Origin: an uncultured Lachnospiraceae bacterium
GTDB lineage: Bacteria > Bacillota > Clostridia > Lachnospirales > Lachnospiraceae
Direction of reading: 5' to 3'
Length of the DNA stretch: 64,000 bases
Assembly (NCBI GenBank): GCA_910579275.1
Contig: CAJTTO010000022.1
Location: 1-64,000 of the forward strand
The translations under genes were made by a program, and so were the position numbers. Below are positions 34,017-41,875 of the stretch, piece by piece. Each line of letters begins with the position of its first letter. Position 1 is the stretch's first letter. The notes under the pieces are model-generated. The model ran no database searches. It saw nothing but the letters and a program-made list of their open reading frames with translations, and had not been told where the DNA came from.

Positions 34017-34153
34017 GTAACAGTTCATCCTTCGGCTTCCTGTTACAGGCATCAAGCCATGCAAAACCACTTCGTGGTGGCTTGATGCATCTCTACCTAT
34101 ATGTTATTTCACGGACTTTGCAGCCAGTGCAAAGTCCTGGGCTGAACTGTTAC
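34017..34153 (-). repeat. 137-bp MITE, full copy B
   Basis: A full element in minus orientation. Its ends are GTAACAGTTCA and TGAACTGTTAC. Exact 8-bp duplications AAAATATT stand at 34009-34016 and 34154-34161. Most differences from the other copies fall in hairpin loops (for example CACTGGCTGC for CATTTACTGC). It occupies most of the 346-base interval 33896-34241; the remainder has only a short CCGCG/CGCGG hairpin near 34210. Confidence 0.92.
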
Positions 34154-34241
34154 AAAATATTAGCGCCTGTCTGAAAAAACCTTTCGCCGGATGAACATTA
34201 CCACCCTCAAGCCGCCGCGTTGTTTCGCGGACTTTTCGGAT

Positions 34242-36449
34242 TTATTGAATGAATTCAGGTTTTTTTCCGCTCACAAAACAATGAAAGTACGGTAATTCAT
34301 CTTTGGAGTCTTCCATATTCAATTCTATCGTGTACTGCTCGTCAAAAAAATCGGTATAATAGCCAATCGACCAGGAAAACGAATCAGAGACAATACTGTC
34401 AAGTATTTGTTGTATCTGTTTCTTGTCTGTATACTCCACCACGTTCTTCTCATAAGCCTCGCCCCATTCGCCTGTCGAATAAGTACTTTGCACACTGCCG
34501 TCTGTCTGCGTTTCATCATAATTTTTGGTCACGCTGACTGACTTCACATCCTCTGCCGTCAGTTTTTCTTCCATATCAAAACCATATTCCTTTAGCAGCG
34601 CAAGTGTTTTCGTAAACTGTGGATATACGTACATTTTACCAATGTAGATTTCATAGCCCTTGTGGTTGACATTGGCATCCTTCTCCTCGGTGGTTTTCAA
34701 AAACTCAATGGTGCCGGAAGGAATGGTATTGATTACCGTGTCCAACGTAAGCTTCGTATATTCTGACTGGTAAGCTTCAATCATCTTGGACTGCATTTCA
34801 GGTGTAAGCCTGATTACATCACTCTTGAAATTGCCGATACACTGCACCGCTTCAAACGTGACATTCCATCCACTTTTAAACATCGGCGTGGAGCCCAGCT
34901 TGTAATCATAGTCATTAAATATGTCCGAGAGCAGTTTGAGCGTTTCGGCGTCGGCGAGATCTATCACATATCTGCGGTAAATATTTTCCCCGTTAAGCAG
35001 CTTATAGCCAAATGAAACCTGCCGGTATGATTTTTCCTTTTCCCGTGTCTTAATGTACAGGTCGGTTTTTTCGATTCCGTCATAATATTCAAATGACCGG
35101 TAGGAAAGCTTCTCCTTCGCAGCCTTGCGCGCAAGCTCCATAACACTGGGATTTCCCTGTATCTCCATATTTATCATGCGGTATTCGTCAGAGCCAATAT
35201 AAAGCCTTCCACCATTTTGCCGATAAATATCCCGTGACAGCGGCAACAGCTGGTCTATGGAAACCGCACAGCTCTGGAGCTGGTCATCCGCAGGCACATA
35301 AGTATCATAACCAAGCACATCATTGCGGAAAATCAGATAAATCAGTATTACACATGCCGCGTTCAGCAGAAACTGTCTCTTGTGCATCAAAATCCCACGA
35401 AAATCAAGACGAAAAACAATCTCCATCAAAATGCAGAGCAGGGCGAAACTAAATATCAGCCCAAAAAGAAACCATCTGTCCGACCCGACAGCTGTTTCAC
35501 TAAAAAATATTCCGCAAAAAAAAGCCGCAGGAATTACGATTAAGGTTTTGATTACAGGCTCAATTGCGGGGAACGCGATTGTTTTTCCCACCGCCTCCGA
35601 CGGTCTTTTTAAATAAATTATGTATGCGGCCAGCGTATAAACAATCGCAGCCGCAATCAGTACCCATACATAAGAATCATCATACTTAAACAGTTTATCC
35701 GCTGCCTCTGCCGTCGCCCTGCCAGAATAGGAGAACAGCTTTAGTATCATGGAGAGCGGCGAAAAACACCATATTTTATCGTCTATCATGCGGTTGTCCA
35801 GTTGTTGTCCATATACAACATATGTTTTAAGGAATCGGTTGAACATTGTCATCTTCAGCGCTGACAAAAACGTACTGTAACCGAACAATATACCTGTTCC
35901 CATTATGCTGATAATAATGTTCCCTGTCAGTCCGGCCGCAATCACTGACACACTGTAGGCAAGGACAAAAATTATCAATTGAAGTTCAACGTAAGACACC
36001 ATGAAAGGAACGGTCTCCATGGAAAACACGTTTTTATTTGCAGCAATTCCTGCACAAATTAATACATGAATCAAAAAAGGAATGAAAAATTGCAAAATCC
36101 CCGACAAATATTTTGACCAGAAAAGCTGCGTCCGGCTGACTGGAAGGCTGTGATAGGTATCTACCTGTATCCTTGCGTGCAGATAGGAATACCCACTGAG
36201 TGCACACAAAAATGCCGCCGCGCACACTCCCGCAGCCACCATGGCTGCATCGGCTCCGAAGAAATAATCCCTGACATAAATCCTGATATCATATGAATAT
36301 GATTTTGGAAACTTTATAATGTTCTCCAATTTCATAATCATCGGAACTTCCAAAAACAGGATAAATGCAATAAAGAGCAGTATCGGACACCATATTCGTT
36401 TCTTAAAGTCCTGTTTCACAAGTTTAAAAAATAAGTTTTTTGATATCAT
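34242..36449 (-). CDS. ABC transporter membrane protein (DUF6449-like)
   Basis: A 735-aa membrane component of an ABC-2 type system. About ten hydrophobic segments occupy roughly residues 20-380; a large soluble domain of about 330 residues follows (starting near VPADDQLQSCAVSIDQLLPL), as in the DUF6449 group paired with YtrB-like ATPases. The ATG at 36449 has GGAGG eight bases upstream and overlaps the end of the ATPase gene by 26 bases. It is the last gene of a three-gene operon with GntR and ATPase. YtrA-type operons respond to cell-envelope stress, so a bacitracin-like or lipid-related role is possible, but the substrate is unknown. Confidence 0.8.
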   Translation of the reverse strand: MISKNLFFKLVKQDFKKRIWCPILLFIAFILFLEVPMIMKLENIIKFPKSYSYDIRIYVRDYFFGADAAMVAAGVCAAAFLCALSGYSYLHARIQVDTYHSLPVSRTQLFWSKYLSGILQFFIPFLIHVLICAGIAANKNVFSMETVPFMVSYVELQLIIFVLAYSVSVIAAGLTGNIIISIMGTGILFGYSTFLSALKMTMFNRFLKTYVVYGQQLDNRMIDDKIWCFSPLSMILKLFSYSGRATAEAADKLFKYDDSYVWVLIAAAIVYTLAAYIIYLKRPSEAVGKTIAFPAIEPVIKTLIVIPAAFFCGIFFSETAVGSDRWFLFGLIFSFALLCILMEIVFRLDFRGILMHKRQFLLNAACVILIYLIFRNDVLGYDTYVPADDQLQSCAVSIDQLLPLSRDIYRQNGGRLYIGSDEYRMINMEIQGNPSVMELARKAAKEKLSYRSFEYYDGIEKTDLYIKTREKEKSYRQVSFGYKLLNGENIYRRYVIDLADAETLKLLSDIFNDYDYKLGSTPMFKSGWNVTFEAVQCIGNFKSDVIRLTPEMQSKMIEAYQSEYTKLTLDTVINTIPSGTIEFLKTTEEKDANVNHKGYEIYIGKMYVYPQFTKTLALLKEYGFDMEEKLTAEDVKSVSVTKNYDETQTDGSVQSTYSTGEWGEAYEKNVVEYTDKKQIQQILDSIVSDSFSWSIGYYTDFFDEQYTIELNMEDSKDELPYFHCFVSGKKPEFIQ

Positions 36450-37326
36450 ATCCGACAACCTCCGTTTCACTGATAAATATTTCCTCGAGGGTAAGCGGAA
36501 GAATTTCTGAAAAAACCGGTGTAAAACTATTTAACTTGAGCATAATTTCCTCCTCCGCCCCCCGTGCGGTAAATGTAGTCAGGCTTCCACGTCTGTCTGC
36601 CTTGATAATGTCCAGCAGCTCAAATGCGGCACGTTCATCATCAGGACTTTGGAACACGCACTGGATATTATGGATGTTGAGCTTCATCTCCTCCAAATCT
36701 TTCTGCATCAGCACACCCCCCTGATGCAGGATTCCTACGCTGTCACAGATATCCTCAAGCTCCCTCAGATTATGCGAGACAATAACCGGTGTAAAATCCC
36801 GCTCGGCAAGCTCCCCTGCAAAAACACTCTTGACTGCCTGCCGCATGACAGGATCTAAACCGTCAAACGTCTCATCACACAACATATACTTTGTGTTTGC
36901 GCAGACCCCGATGAGCACCGAAAGCTGCTTTTTCATCCCCTTTGAAAATGTGTTGACCTTCCGACGCGCTTTCAGCTGAAATCTGGCAAGCATTTCATCA
37001 AAACGTGCCATATCAAATTTCGGATAAAAATCCTTATAAAAATGTGCCATATCCCTAGGTGTTGCATTAGGGAGATAATACTGCTCATCTGGTATGTAGA
37101 ATATATCCGCCTTGGCTTTTGGATTTCCATACACTGGCCGTTCGTCTATCAAAATCTCACCGCTGTCAGGCTTCAGGATTCCGCTCACCATCCTCAGAAA
37201 CGTGCTTTTACCAGCGCCGTTTGTTCCTATCAGTCCAAAAACCTGCCGTTCCTTTATTGTCACAGTGACATCATCCACAGCCAAAACCTTGTCAAACTGT
37301 TTTTTCACATGTACTGCCGTTATCAT
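36424..37326 (-). CDS. ABC transporter ATP-binding protein (YtrB-like)
   Basis: A 300-aa ATPase with Walker A GLIGTNGAGKST (about residues 32-43), signature TFSKGMKKQ (about 127-135, in place of the usual LSGGQ) and Walker B-like MLCDETFDGLDPVMR (about 149-163). The C-terminal 80 residues are a regulatory extension common in ABC-2 exporter ATPases. GGAGGGGG precedes the ATG. Its start overlaps the GntR stop (ATGA), and its end overlaps the membrane gene, so all three are coupled. Confidence 0.9.
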   Translation of the reverse strand: MITAVHVKKQFDKVLAVDDVTVTIKERQVFGLIGTNGAGKSTFLRMVSGILKPDSGEILIDERPVYGNPKAKADIFYIPDEQYYLPNATPRDMAHFYKDFYPKFDMARFDEMLARFQLKARRKVNTFSKGMKKQLSVLIGVCANTKYMLCDETFDGLDPVMRQAVKSVFAGELAERDFTPVIVSHNLRELEDICDSVGILHQGGVLMQKDLEEMKLNIHNIQCVFQSPDDERAAFELLDIIKADRRGSLTTFTARGAEEEIMLKLNSFTPVFSEILPLTLEEIFISETEVVGYDIKKLIF

Positions 37327-37733
37327 AATCCCCCTCCTTTAACACTTGTCTCCCTAAATGCAGCTACCCTGCTGTCCCGAATGCATCCTTCAAGCATTTC
37401 CCGCAGTTCCTCTGCCGTTATCCCTGCAAGCAGCGCCTTGTCCACCTCGACCTGCATTTCCCTGCGAAGTTCCTGACGTTTGTTGTCCGCCGCTACTGCT
37501 GTTTCACTGACAAAACTCCCCTTTCCCTTTAAAGTATATATGTAACCGGCACGCTCTAATTCCTGATAGGCACGCTGTATGGTATTGGGATTTAATGACA
37601 ATTCCATGGCAAGACTTCTGACAGATGGCATCGGTGTGTTGGACTGTAAAGCACCGCACAATATCATTTGCTGAAAACGCTCAATGACCTGTTCATAAAT
37701 CGGACGTCTGTCCTTATGGTCTATCAAAATCAT
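37323..37733 (-). CDS. GntR-family transcriptional regulator (YtrA-like)
   Basis: A short GntR regulator of about 136 residues. The winged helix spans about residues 10-75 with RRPIYEQVIERFQQMILCGA and NPNTIQRAYQELERAGYIYT; the C-terminal part is only about 50 residues, as in the YtrA subgroup, which controls adjacent ABC genes. I set the start at 37733 (ILIDHKD) because GGAGAC lies too close to the ATG at 37739; either is possible. It overlaps the ATPase gene by four bases. A palindrome just downstream of its promoter is the likely operator, implying autorepression of the operon. Confidence 0.88.
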   Translation of the reverse strand: MILIDHKDRRPIYEQVIERFQQMILCGALQSNTPMPSVRSLAMELSLNPNTIQRAYQELERAGYIYTLKGKGSFVSETAVAADNKRQELRREMQVEVDKALLAGITAEELREMLEGCIRDSRVAAFRETSVKGGGL

Positions 37734-37753
37734 TGTCATGTCTCCTTCCTTAA

Positions 37754-37776
37754 CTGTATTAGTACAATTAATACAG
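37754..37776. promoter_or_regulatory. Probable GntR operator (palindrome)
   Basis: CTGTATTA (37754-37761) and TAATACAG (37769-37776) are perfect inverted repeats with a 7-base centre. They lie between the -10 box and the regulator's start, where a bound repressor would block transcription. Confidence 0.7.
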
Positions 37777-37780
37777 CAAA

Positions 37781-37809
37781 AGTATACAATAGTTGTAAAA
37801 TATTGTCAA
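37781..37809 (-). promoter_or_regulatory. Promoter of the GntR-ABC operon
   Basis: TTGACA (37809-37804) and TATACT (37786-37781) on the minus strand, 17 bases apart. Confidence 0.8.
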
Positions 37810-37811
37810 CA

Positions 37812-37836
37812 GAAAAAGAGAGCTTTTAAAGCTCTC
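37812..37836 (-). terminator. Terminator of metH
   Basis: GAGAGCTTT and AAAGCTCTC form a perfect stem across the metH stop codon, followed by TTTTTCTG on the minus strand. It ends just before the -35 box of the GntR operon. Confidence 0.8.
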
Positions 37837-40249
37837 CTTTATCATGAAGCTCATTTGCGTAGCGCACAGACCCCATTGCATCCTTGGAATAAAAATCTGC
37901 CCCTATCATATCAGCGTATTCCTGCGTGAGAACGGCACCGCCTACCATAACCTTGCAGTCCACACCGTTTTCCCGCAGCAGTTTGATGGTTGCCTCCATA
38001 TTAACTACTGTGGTAGTCATCAGCGCGCTCAGACCGACCAGACGCACATTCTGCTCCTGCACTGTTTTCAGAACCACTTCCGGAGCAACATCCTTCCCGA
38101 GGTCTATCATATCAAACCCATAATTTTCAAGCAGGGTCTTTACAATGTTTTTTCCGATGTCGTGAATATCTCCTTTCACAGTCGCAATGACAATTTTTCC
38201 TTTGCTCTCGCTGTTCTTTCCCTGTTTTGACAAGTTTGTCTTAATAGCAGCAAAGGATGCCTTTGCCGCATCAGCACTCATCAGAAGCTGCGGAAGAAAC
38301 ATTTTCTTCTCCTCAAATCCCTTTCCGACAACATCCAGCGCAGGAATCAGTTTCTCATTGATAATTGTCAGGGAATCCATATTCTGTTCGAGCAGTTTCA
38401 CTGTCGCCTCATACGCGCTCTCCGAAAGCCCTTTTATAATCGCCTCGTCCAGCGTAAGCGCACTGCTTTTTGACGCAGCCGGTGCAGCGGGCATGTCCGC
38501 AGTGCGCGATGCCTTTGCGATGTATTCCATGCACTGGTCATCCTCGCCAATCAGTGCATTAAAGCTGTAGTATGCCGCCATCATCGGTTCGCTTGAGGGA
38601 TTCACGATGCCTGCACTCAGCCCATTGTTCATTGCCATTGTAAAAAATGCAGTGTTGATACGGCTCCTCTCCGGAAGTCCAAAGGAAATGTTGGAAACGC
38701 CAAGCACTGTATGCAGTCCGAGTTCGTACCGGATTCTGCGCAAGGTTTCCAGCGTGACAGTTGCATTGTCCTGTCCGGTGCTTATGGTAAGCACAAGCGC
38801 ATCCATGACAAGGTTTTTCTTTGGAATGCCATATGCGGCAGCAGTACGGACGATTTTTTTCGCAATGTCCAATCTGCCTTCCACTGTCTCGGGAATACCG
38901 CCTTCATCAAGACACAGGCACACCACCACTGCGCCATATTTTTTTGCTATGGGAAATACGCTCTCCATAGACTCCTTTTTGCCATTCACGGAGTTTAACA
39001 TCGGCTTTCCATTGTAGTATCTCAGCCCACGTTCCATGGCATCTGTATCAGAAGTGTCAATCTGCAAAGGCAAATCTATAATCGCCTGTATGCCTGTCAC
39101 TGCCTCCTCCATAAGCTGCGGCTCGTCTATCTCCGGAAGCCCAACATTCACGTCTAAAATGTGCGCACCGTTTTCCTCCTGCAAAAGCCCTTCTTTATAG
39201 ATGTACTCCATGTCATGGTCACGCAGCGCCTGCTTGAACTTTGACTTGCCCGTCGGATTAATGCGCTCCCCTATAATAAGCGGTTTTCTGGAGAAGGTGA
39301 CGGCGTGATTGTAGGATGAAACGACTGTCAGCCCCTTATCCGTTACTGGTGCAATATCCATTTTCCCGCAAAGCTCCACGACCTTTTTTATATGCGCCGG
39401 TGTTGTGCCGCAGCACCCGCCGACCACGCTTGCCCCCATCCCGACAAGCATTTTAACGCTCTCTGCAAATGCATCCGGTTCCACGTCAAACACAGTCTGT
39501 CCATTTATGACAACCGGAAGTCCTGCATTCGGGTTTATCACAATCGGCAGCGAACAGCACGCTGTTAACTGTGGCAGCAGTTTTTTCATCTGATCCGGTC
39601 CAAGGCCGCAGTTAAAACCTATGGCGTCAACACCAAGCCCTTCAAGCATTGCTGCCGCACTTGCCACATCCCCGCCTGTCAGCAATTTACCGTTTTCGTC
39701 AAATATCATCGTAACAACAACCGGAAGGCAGCTGTTCTCCTTTGCAGCAAGGACGGCTGCTTTAATCTCGTAGGAGTCGCTTACAGTCTCAATCAGAATC
39801 AAGTCAGCCCCTGCCTTATCTCCCGCAGCAATGATTTCCCTGAATGTCTCGTATGCTTGGTCAAAGGATATTTCCCCAAGCGGTTTTAAAAGCTTCCCGA
39901 TGGAGCCGATATCCAACGCAGAAAACATTGGACGGTCAGCTTCTGCGGTATTCTCTTTTTTCACTTCCGCAATAGCTTCTTTTGTAAGCCTGACACCCGC
40001 TGTCACAAGCTCGTCCACGGTATATTCAAGATTCTTGCACTTAAATGCATTTACACCGAAAGTATTTGCCGAAACCATATTACTTCCCGCCAGCAGATAC
40101 TCTTTATGAATTTGTTTTATCACTTCAGGGTGCAGGATATTCCATGTCTCGGGAATTTCCCCTGTCCTGAGTCCCCTTTCCTGTAAAAGCGTGCCCATCC
40201 CACCGTCAAAAAAAAGTATCTGTTTCCCAAGCAAGTCCTTAAAATTCAT
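37826..40249 (-). CDS. metH: B12-dependent methionine synthase (without activation domain)
   Basis: Transfers a methyl group from 5-methyltetrahydrofolate through cobalamin to homocysteine. The 807-aa protein has the homocysteine domain first (FFDGGMGTLLQERGL; zinc ligands in GFNCG and GGCCGTTPAH, about residues 205-280), then the pterin domain (IGERINPTGKSKFKQAL, about 325-341), then the cobalamin domain (GDIHDIGKNIV with the axial His, about 695-705; MVGGAVLTQEYADMIGADFY). The E. coli enzyme is about 1227 aa; the reactivation domain missing here is the separate upstream gene. I prefer the second ATG (40249), six bases from GGAGG; the first (40252) overlaps the upstream stop as ATGA. Confidence 0.93.
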   Translation of the reverse strand: MNFKDLLGKQILFFDGGMGTLLQERGLRTGEIPETWNILHPEVIKQIHKEYLLAGSNMVSANTFGVNAFKCKNLEYTVDELVTAGVRLTKEAIAEVKKENTAEADRPMFSALDIGSIGKLLKPLGEISFDQAYETFREIIAAGDKAGADLILIETVSDSYEIKAAVLAAKENSCLPVVVTMIFDENGKLLTGGDVASAAAMLEGLGVDAIGFNCGLGPDQMKKLLPQLTACCSLPIVINPNAGLPVVINGQTVFDVEPDAFAESVKMLVGMGASVVGGCCGTTPAHIKKVVELCGKMDIAPVTDKGLTVVSSYNHAVTFSRKPLIIGERINPTGKSKFKQALRDHDMEYIYKEGLLQEENGAHILDVNVGLPEIDEPQLMEEAVTGIQAIIDLPLQIDTSDTDAMERGLRYYNGKPMLNSVNGKKESMESVFPIAKKYGAVVVCLCLDEGGIPETVEGRLDIAKKIVRTAAAYGIPKKNLVMDALVLTISTGQDNATVTLETLRRIRYELGLHTVLGVSNISFGLPERSRINTAFFTMAMNNGLSAGIVNPSSEPMMAAYYSFNALIGEDDQCMEYIAKASRTADMPAAPAASKSSALTLDEAIIKGLSESAYEATVKLLEQNMDSLTIINEKLIPALDVVGKGFEEKKMFLPQLLMSADAAKASFAAIKTNLSKQGKNSESKGKIVIATVKGDIHDIGKNIVKTLLENYGFDMIDLGKDVAPEVVLKTVQEQNVRLVGLSALMTTTVVNMEATIKLLRENGVDCKVMVGGAVLTQEYADMIGADFYSKDAMGSVRYANELHDKGEL

Positions 40250-40953
40250 CATACACCTCCACGAAATGAACATCCAATATTATTACAAGTTTCACATTTA
40301 TCAATATGGCAGCTCTGAGGGTTTGCCGTCAGTCCGATAAAAGCAGTAACACTTTTTGTCGGATACATCAACAGGCTGTCCGTAAGTGTAAGTCCCATAC
40401 GTTTTGTGCATTCCAGTTCCGCAAATATTGTCTTTTGTGCCTGTAAAGGCAAGTCACCGTAACCAGGACTAAACCGTGGTCGCAGATACAGCCTGTCTCC
40501 TTCAGAAGAACACGCTTCACAAATTTTTTCCTGAAGAATATTGCAATATGCCTCAATACATGCCGCGCCACATGCCTGTATGATTGCTGCCTTAGCCATG
40601 TTCAGCACTTCATACCGCTGTAAAAGCTTGTCCGCTTCGATGCCGAGTGTCGCTGCCAGCAAAACCACTCGGCAGCACTGTGCAAGATTGAATGCCAGAT
40701 TTCTGCTCTCAAAAAAAAGCGTCTTGTCAGAAATTAAGGTCACGCCCGATTCCGTAGTGCTACAGTCATATATTTTATATATGTTTTTGGGTTTTATTGT
40801 ATTGACCAGATGTGCAGTCACTTCTTTGACCAGTGATTGGATATCATCGTCAGGCATGCCAGTCCCATAACCGAGATATCGGTATATTTCCCTTATGTTT
40901 ATTTTTTCCTTGATTTCGCTGTTTACTACCTCCACACCAATATCTCCATTCAT
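40249..40953 (-). CDS. Methionine synthase reactivation-domain protein
   Basis: A 234-aa stand-alone version of the MetH activation domain, which binds S-adenosylmethionine and helps re-methylate oxidised cobalamin. The SAM-binding motif RPRFSPGYGD lies at about residues 157-166. Cys-rich ends (SCHIDKCETCNNIGCSF) are typical of the clostridial stand-alone form. It overlaps metH by its stop codon and is expected to act directly on it. The ATG at 40953 lacks a clear ribosome site; a GTG six codons later, eight bases after GGAG, may be the true start. Confidence 0.88.
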   Translation of the reverse strand: MNGDIGVEVVNSEIKEKINIREIYRYLGYGTGMPDDDIQSLVKEVTAHLVNTIKPKNIYKIYDCSTTESGVTLISDKTLFFESRNLAFNLAQCCRVVLLAATLGIEADKLLQRYEVLNMAKAAIIQACGAACIEAYCNILQEKICEACSSEGDRLYLRPRFSPGYGDLPLQAQKTIFAELECTKRMGLTLTDSLLMYPTKSVTAFIGLTANPQSCHIDKCETCNNIGCSFRGGV

Positions 40954-41010
40954 TCTATTGTATTATGTACACGGCACAACGGGCAGGACAATGCCTGCCC
41001 GATTCTCAGA

Positions 41011-41259
41011 TTAATCGTTCTTTTCCTCACATCCACATGTGTTTCCGTCTCCAAAACCGGCAAATCCGCGCGGCTGAATCATATCATTGTCACAGCCGCA
41101 TCCGTTGTTTGGAGGACATGGAGGAACTACCGGTGTCGGGAAAACGGGGTTGCACGGTGACGGCTCATGACCGCATCCGCTGTCACACATACAATTGTTA
41201 TGACAGCCGCCTTTTCCGCAAAAACACCACAGTAAAATAATCCAAATCCAACAATTCAT
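41011..41259 (-). CDS. Cysteine-rich small protein (chorion-class high-Cys-like)
   Basis: An 82-aa protein with about 15 cysteines and many Gly, Pro and Asn residues. It starts NCWIWIILLWCFCGKGGC, a hydrophobic stretch that could be a membrane anchor, followed by CMCDSGCGHEPSPC and a proline-rich centre (PTPVVPPCPPNNGCGC). Similar short proteins in Lachnospiraceae are labelled chorion-class high-cysteine proteins without known function; my assignment rests on that resemblance. AGGAG precedes the ATG. The ribosome site is in the 3' arm of a 10-bp inverted repeat. A short GGGCAGG/CCTGCCC hairpin follows the gene at 40981-41000. Confidence 0.7.
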   Translation of the reverse strand: MNCWIWIILLWCFCGKGGCHNNCMCDSGCGHEPSPCNPVFPTPVVPPCPPNNGCGCDNDMIQPRGFAGFGDGNTCGCEEKND

Positions 41260-41265
41260 AAAAAC

Positions 41266-41314
41266 AACTCCTCATGCATCAAGAACTTTTCTAATACTTA
41301 ATATATGAGGAGTT
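41266..41314 (-). promoter_or_regulatory. Inverted repeat masking the ribosome site of the Cys-rich gene
   Basis: AACTCCTCAT (41266-41275) and ATGAGGAGTT (41305-41314) are perfect 10-bp inverted repeats with a 29-base loop. In the mRNA the 3' arm contains the Shine-Dalgarno AGGAG of the gene at 41259, so folding would hide it. The stem may instead, or also, act as a terminator after the DUF5662 gene, since GTTTTT follows. Confidence 0.55.
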
Positions 41315-41330
41315 CTCATTTTGGTTCTTC

Positions 41331-41873
41331 TTATTTTCTTTTCATATTTGGAATAATTCTCCGCCGGATATAGCGCATCGTCTTCGCCTCTCCGTCCCTT
41401 GCAAGCATATTCAGCAGCAATTCCAGTTTTCTTCTGGTATCTTCATGCATGAATTTCCCCGGATTTCCACTCAGGTAATATTTCAGCGGCATGTCGTCCT
41501 GATACTTTTCCTTGTTATAATTTTTAGAAGCCGCTACACGGTCGATAAACATTTCCACGACATACTTATCAGGCATTTTTGCCGGTATAATTCCGCCTCC
41601 CATATGGGCACTGTAATCCATCCAGTACTCATAATGGTGCTTATTCCTTCCTTTGTGGTGCAGCCATGCCGAGGAATATCCCCTGTCCTTGCGCTCCGCA
41701 TTGTTGGGGCTTTGTGTCCCCTGATAATATCTTGCGCCGACAAAAAACTCACACGGCATATACTTGGAAAGGTCGTGCAACAACCCCTGCCAATACAAGC
41801 CGACTGCAAAACATCCTTTCATAACCATAAGCTTATGATGTGTAATTGTTTGAAAGTGCTTCCAAATATCCAC
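41331..41873 (-). CDS. DUF5662 family protein (HD-like)
   Basis: A 180-aa protein of a family common in Firmicutes and phages, with no proven activity. The N-terminus DIWKHFQTITHHKLMVMKGC is diagnostic. His and Asp residues in GLLHDLSKY (about residues 31-39) and HHKGRNKHHYEYWMD (about 73-87) resemble a compact HD-type metal site, which is inference. The start codon is GTG, two bases after the stop of the GH13-like gene, with AAGGG about nine bases upstream. It is coupled to the genes at 41876 and 43894. Confidence 0.78.
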   Translation of the reverse strand: MDIWKHFQTITHHKLMVMKGCFAVGLYWQGLLHDLSKYMPCEFFVGARYYQGTQSPNNAERKDRGYSSAWLHHKGRNKHHYEYWMDYSAHMGGGIIPAKMPDKYVVEMFIDRVAASKNYNKEKYQDDMPLKYYLSGNPGKFMHEDTRRKLELLLNMLARDGEAKTMRYIRRRIIPNMKRK

Positions 41874-41875
41874 CT

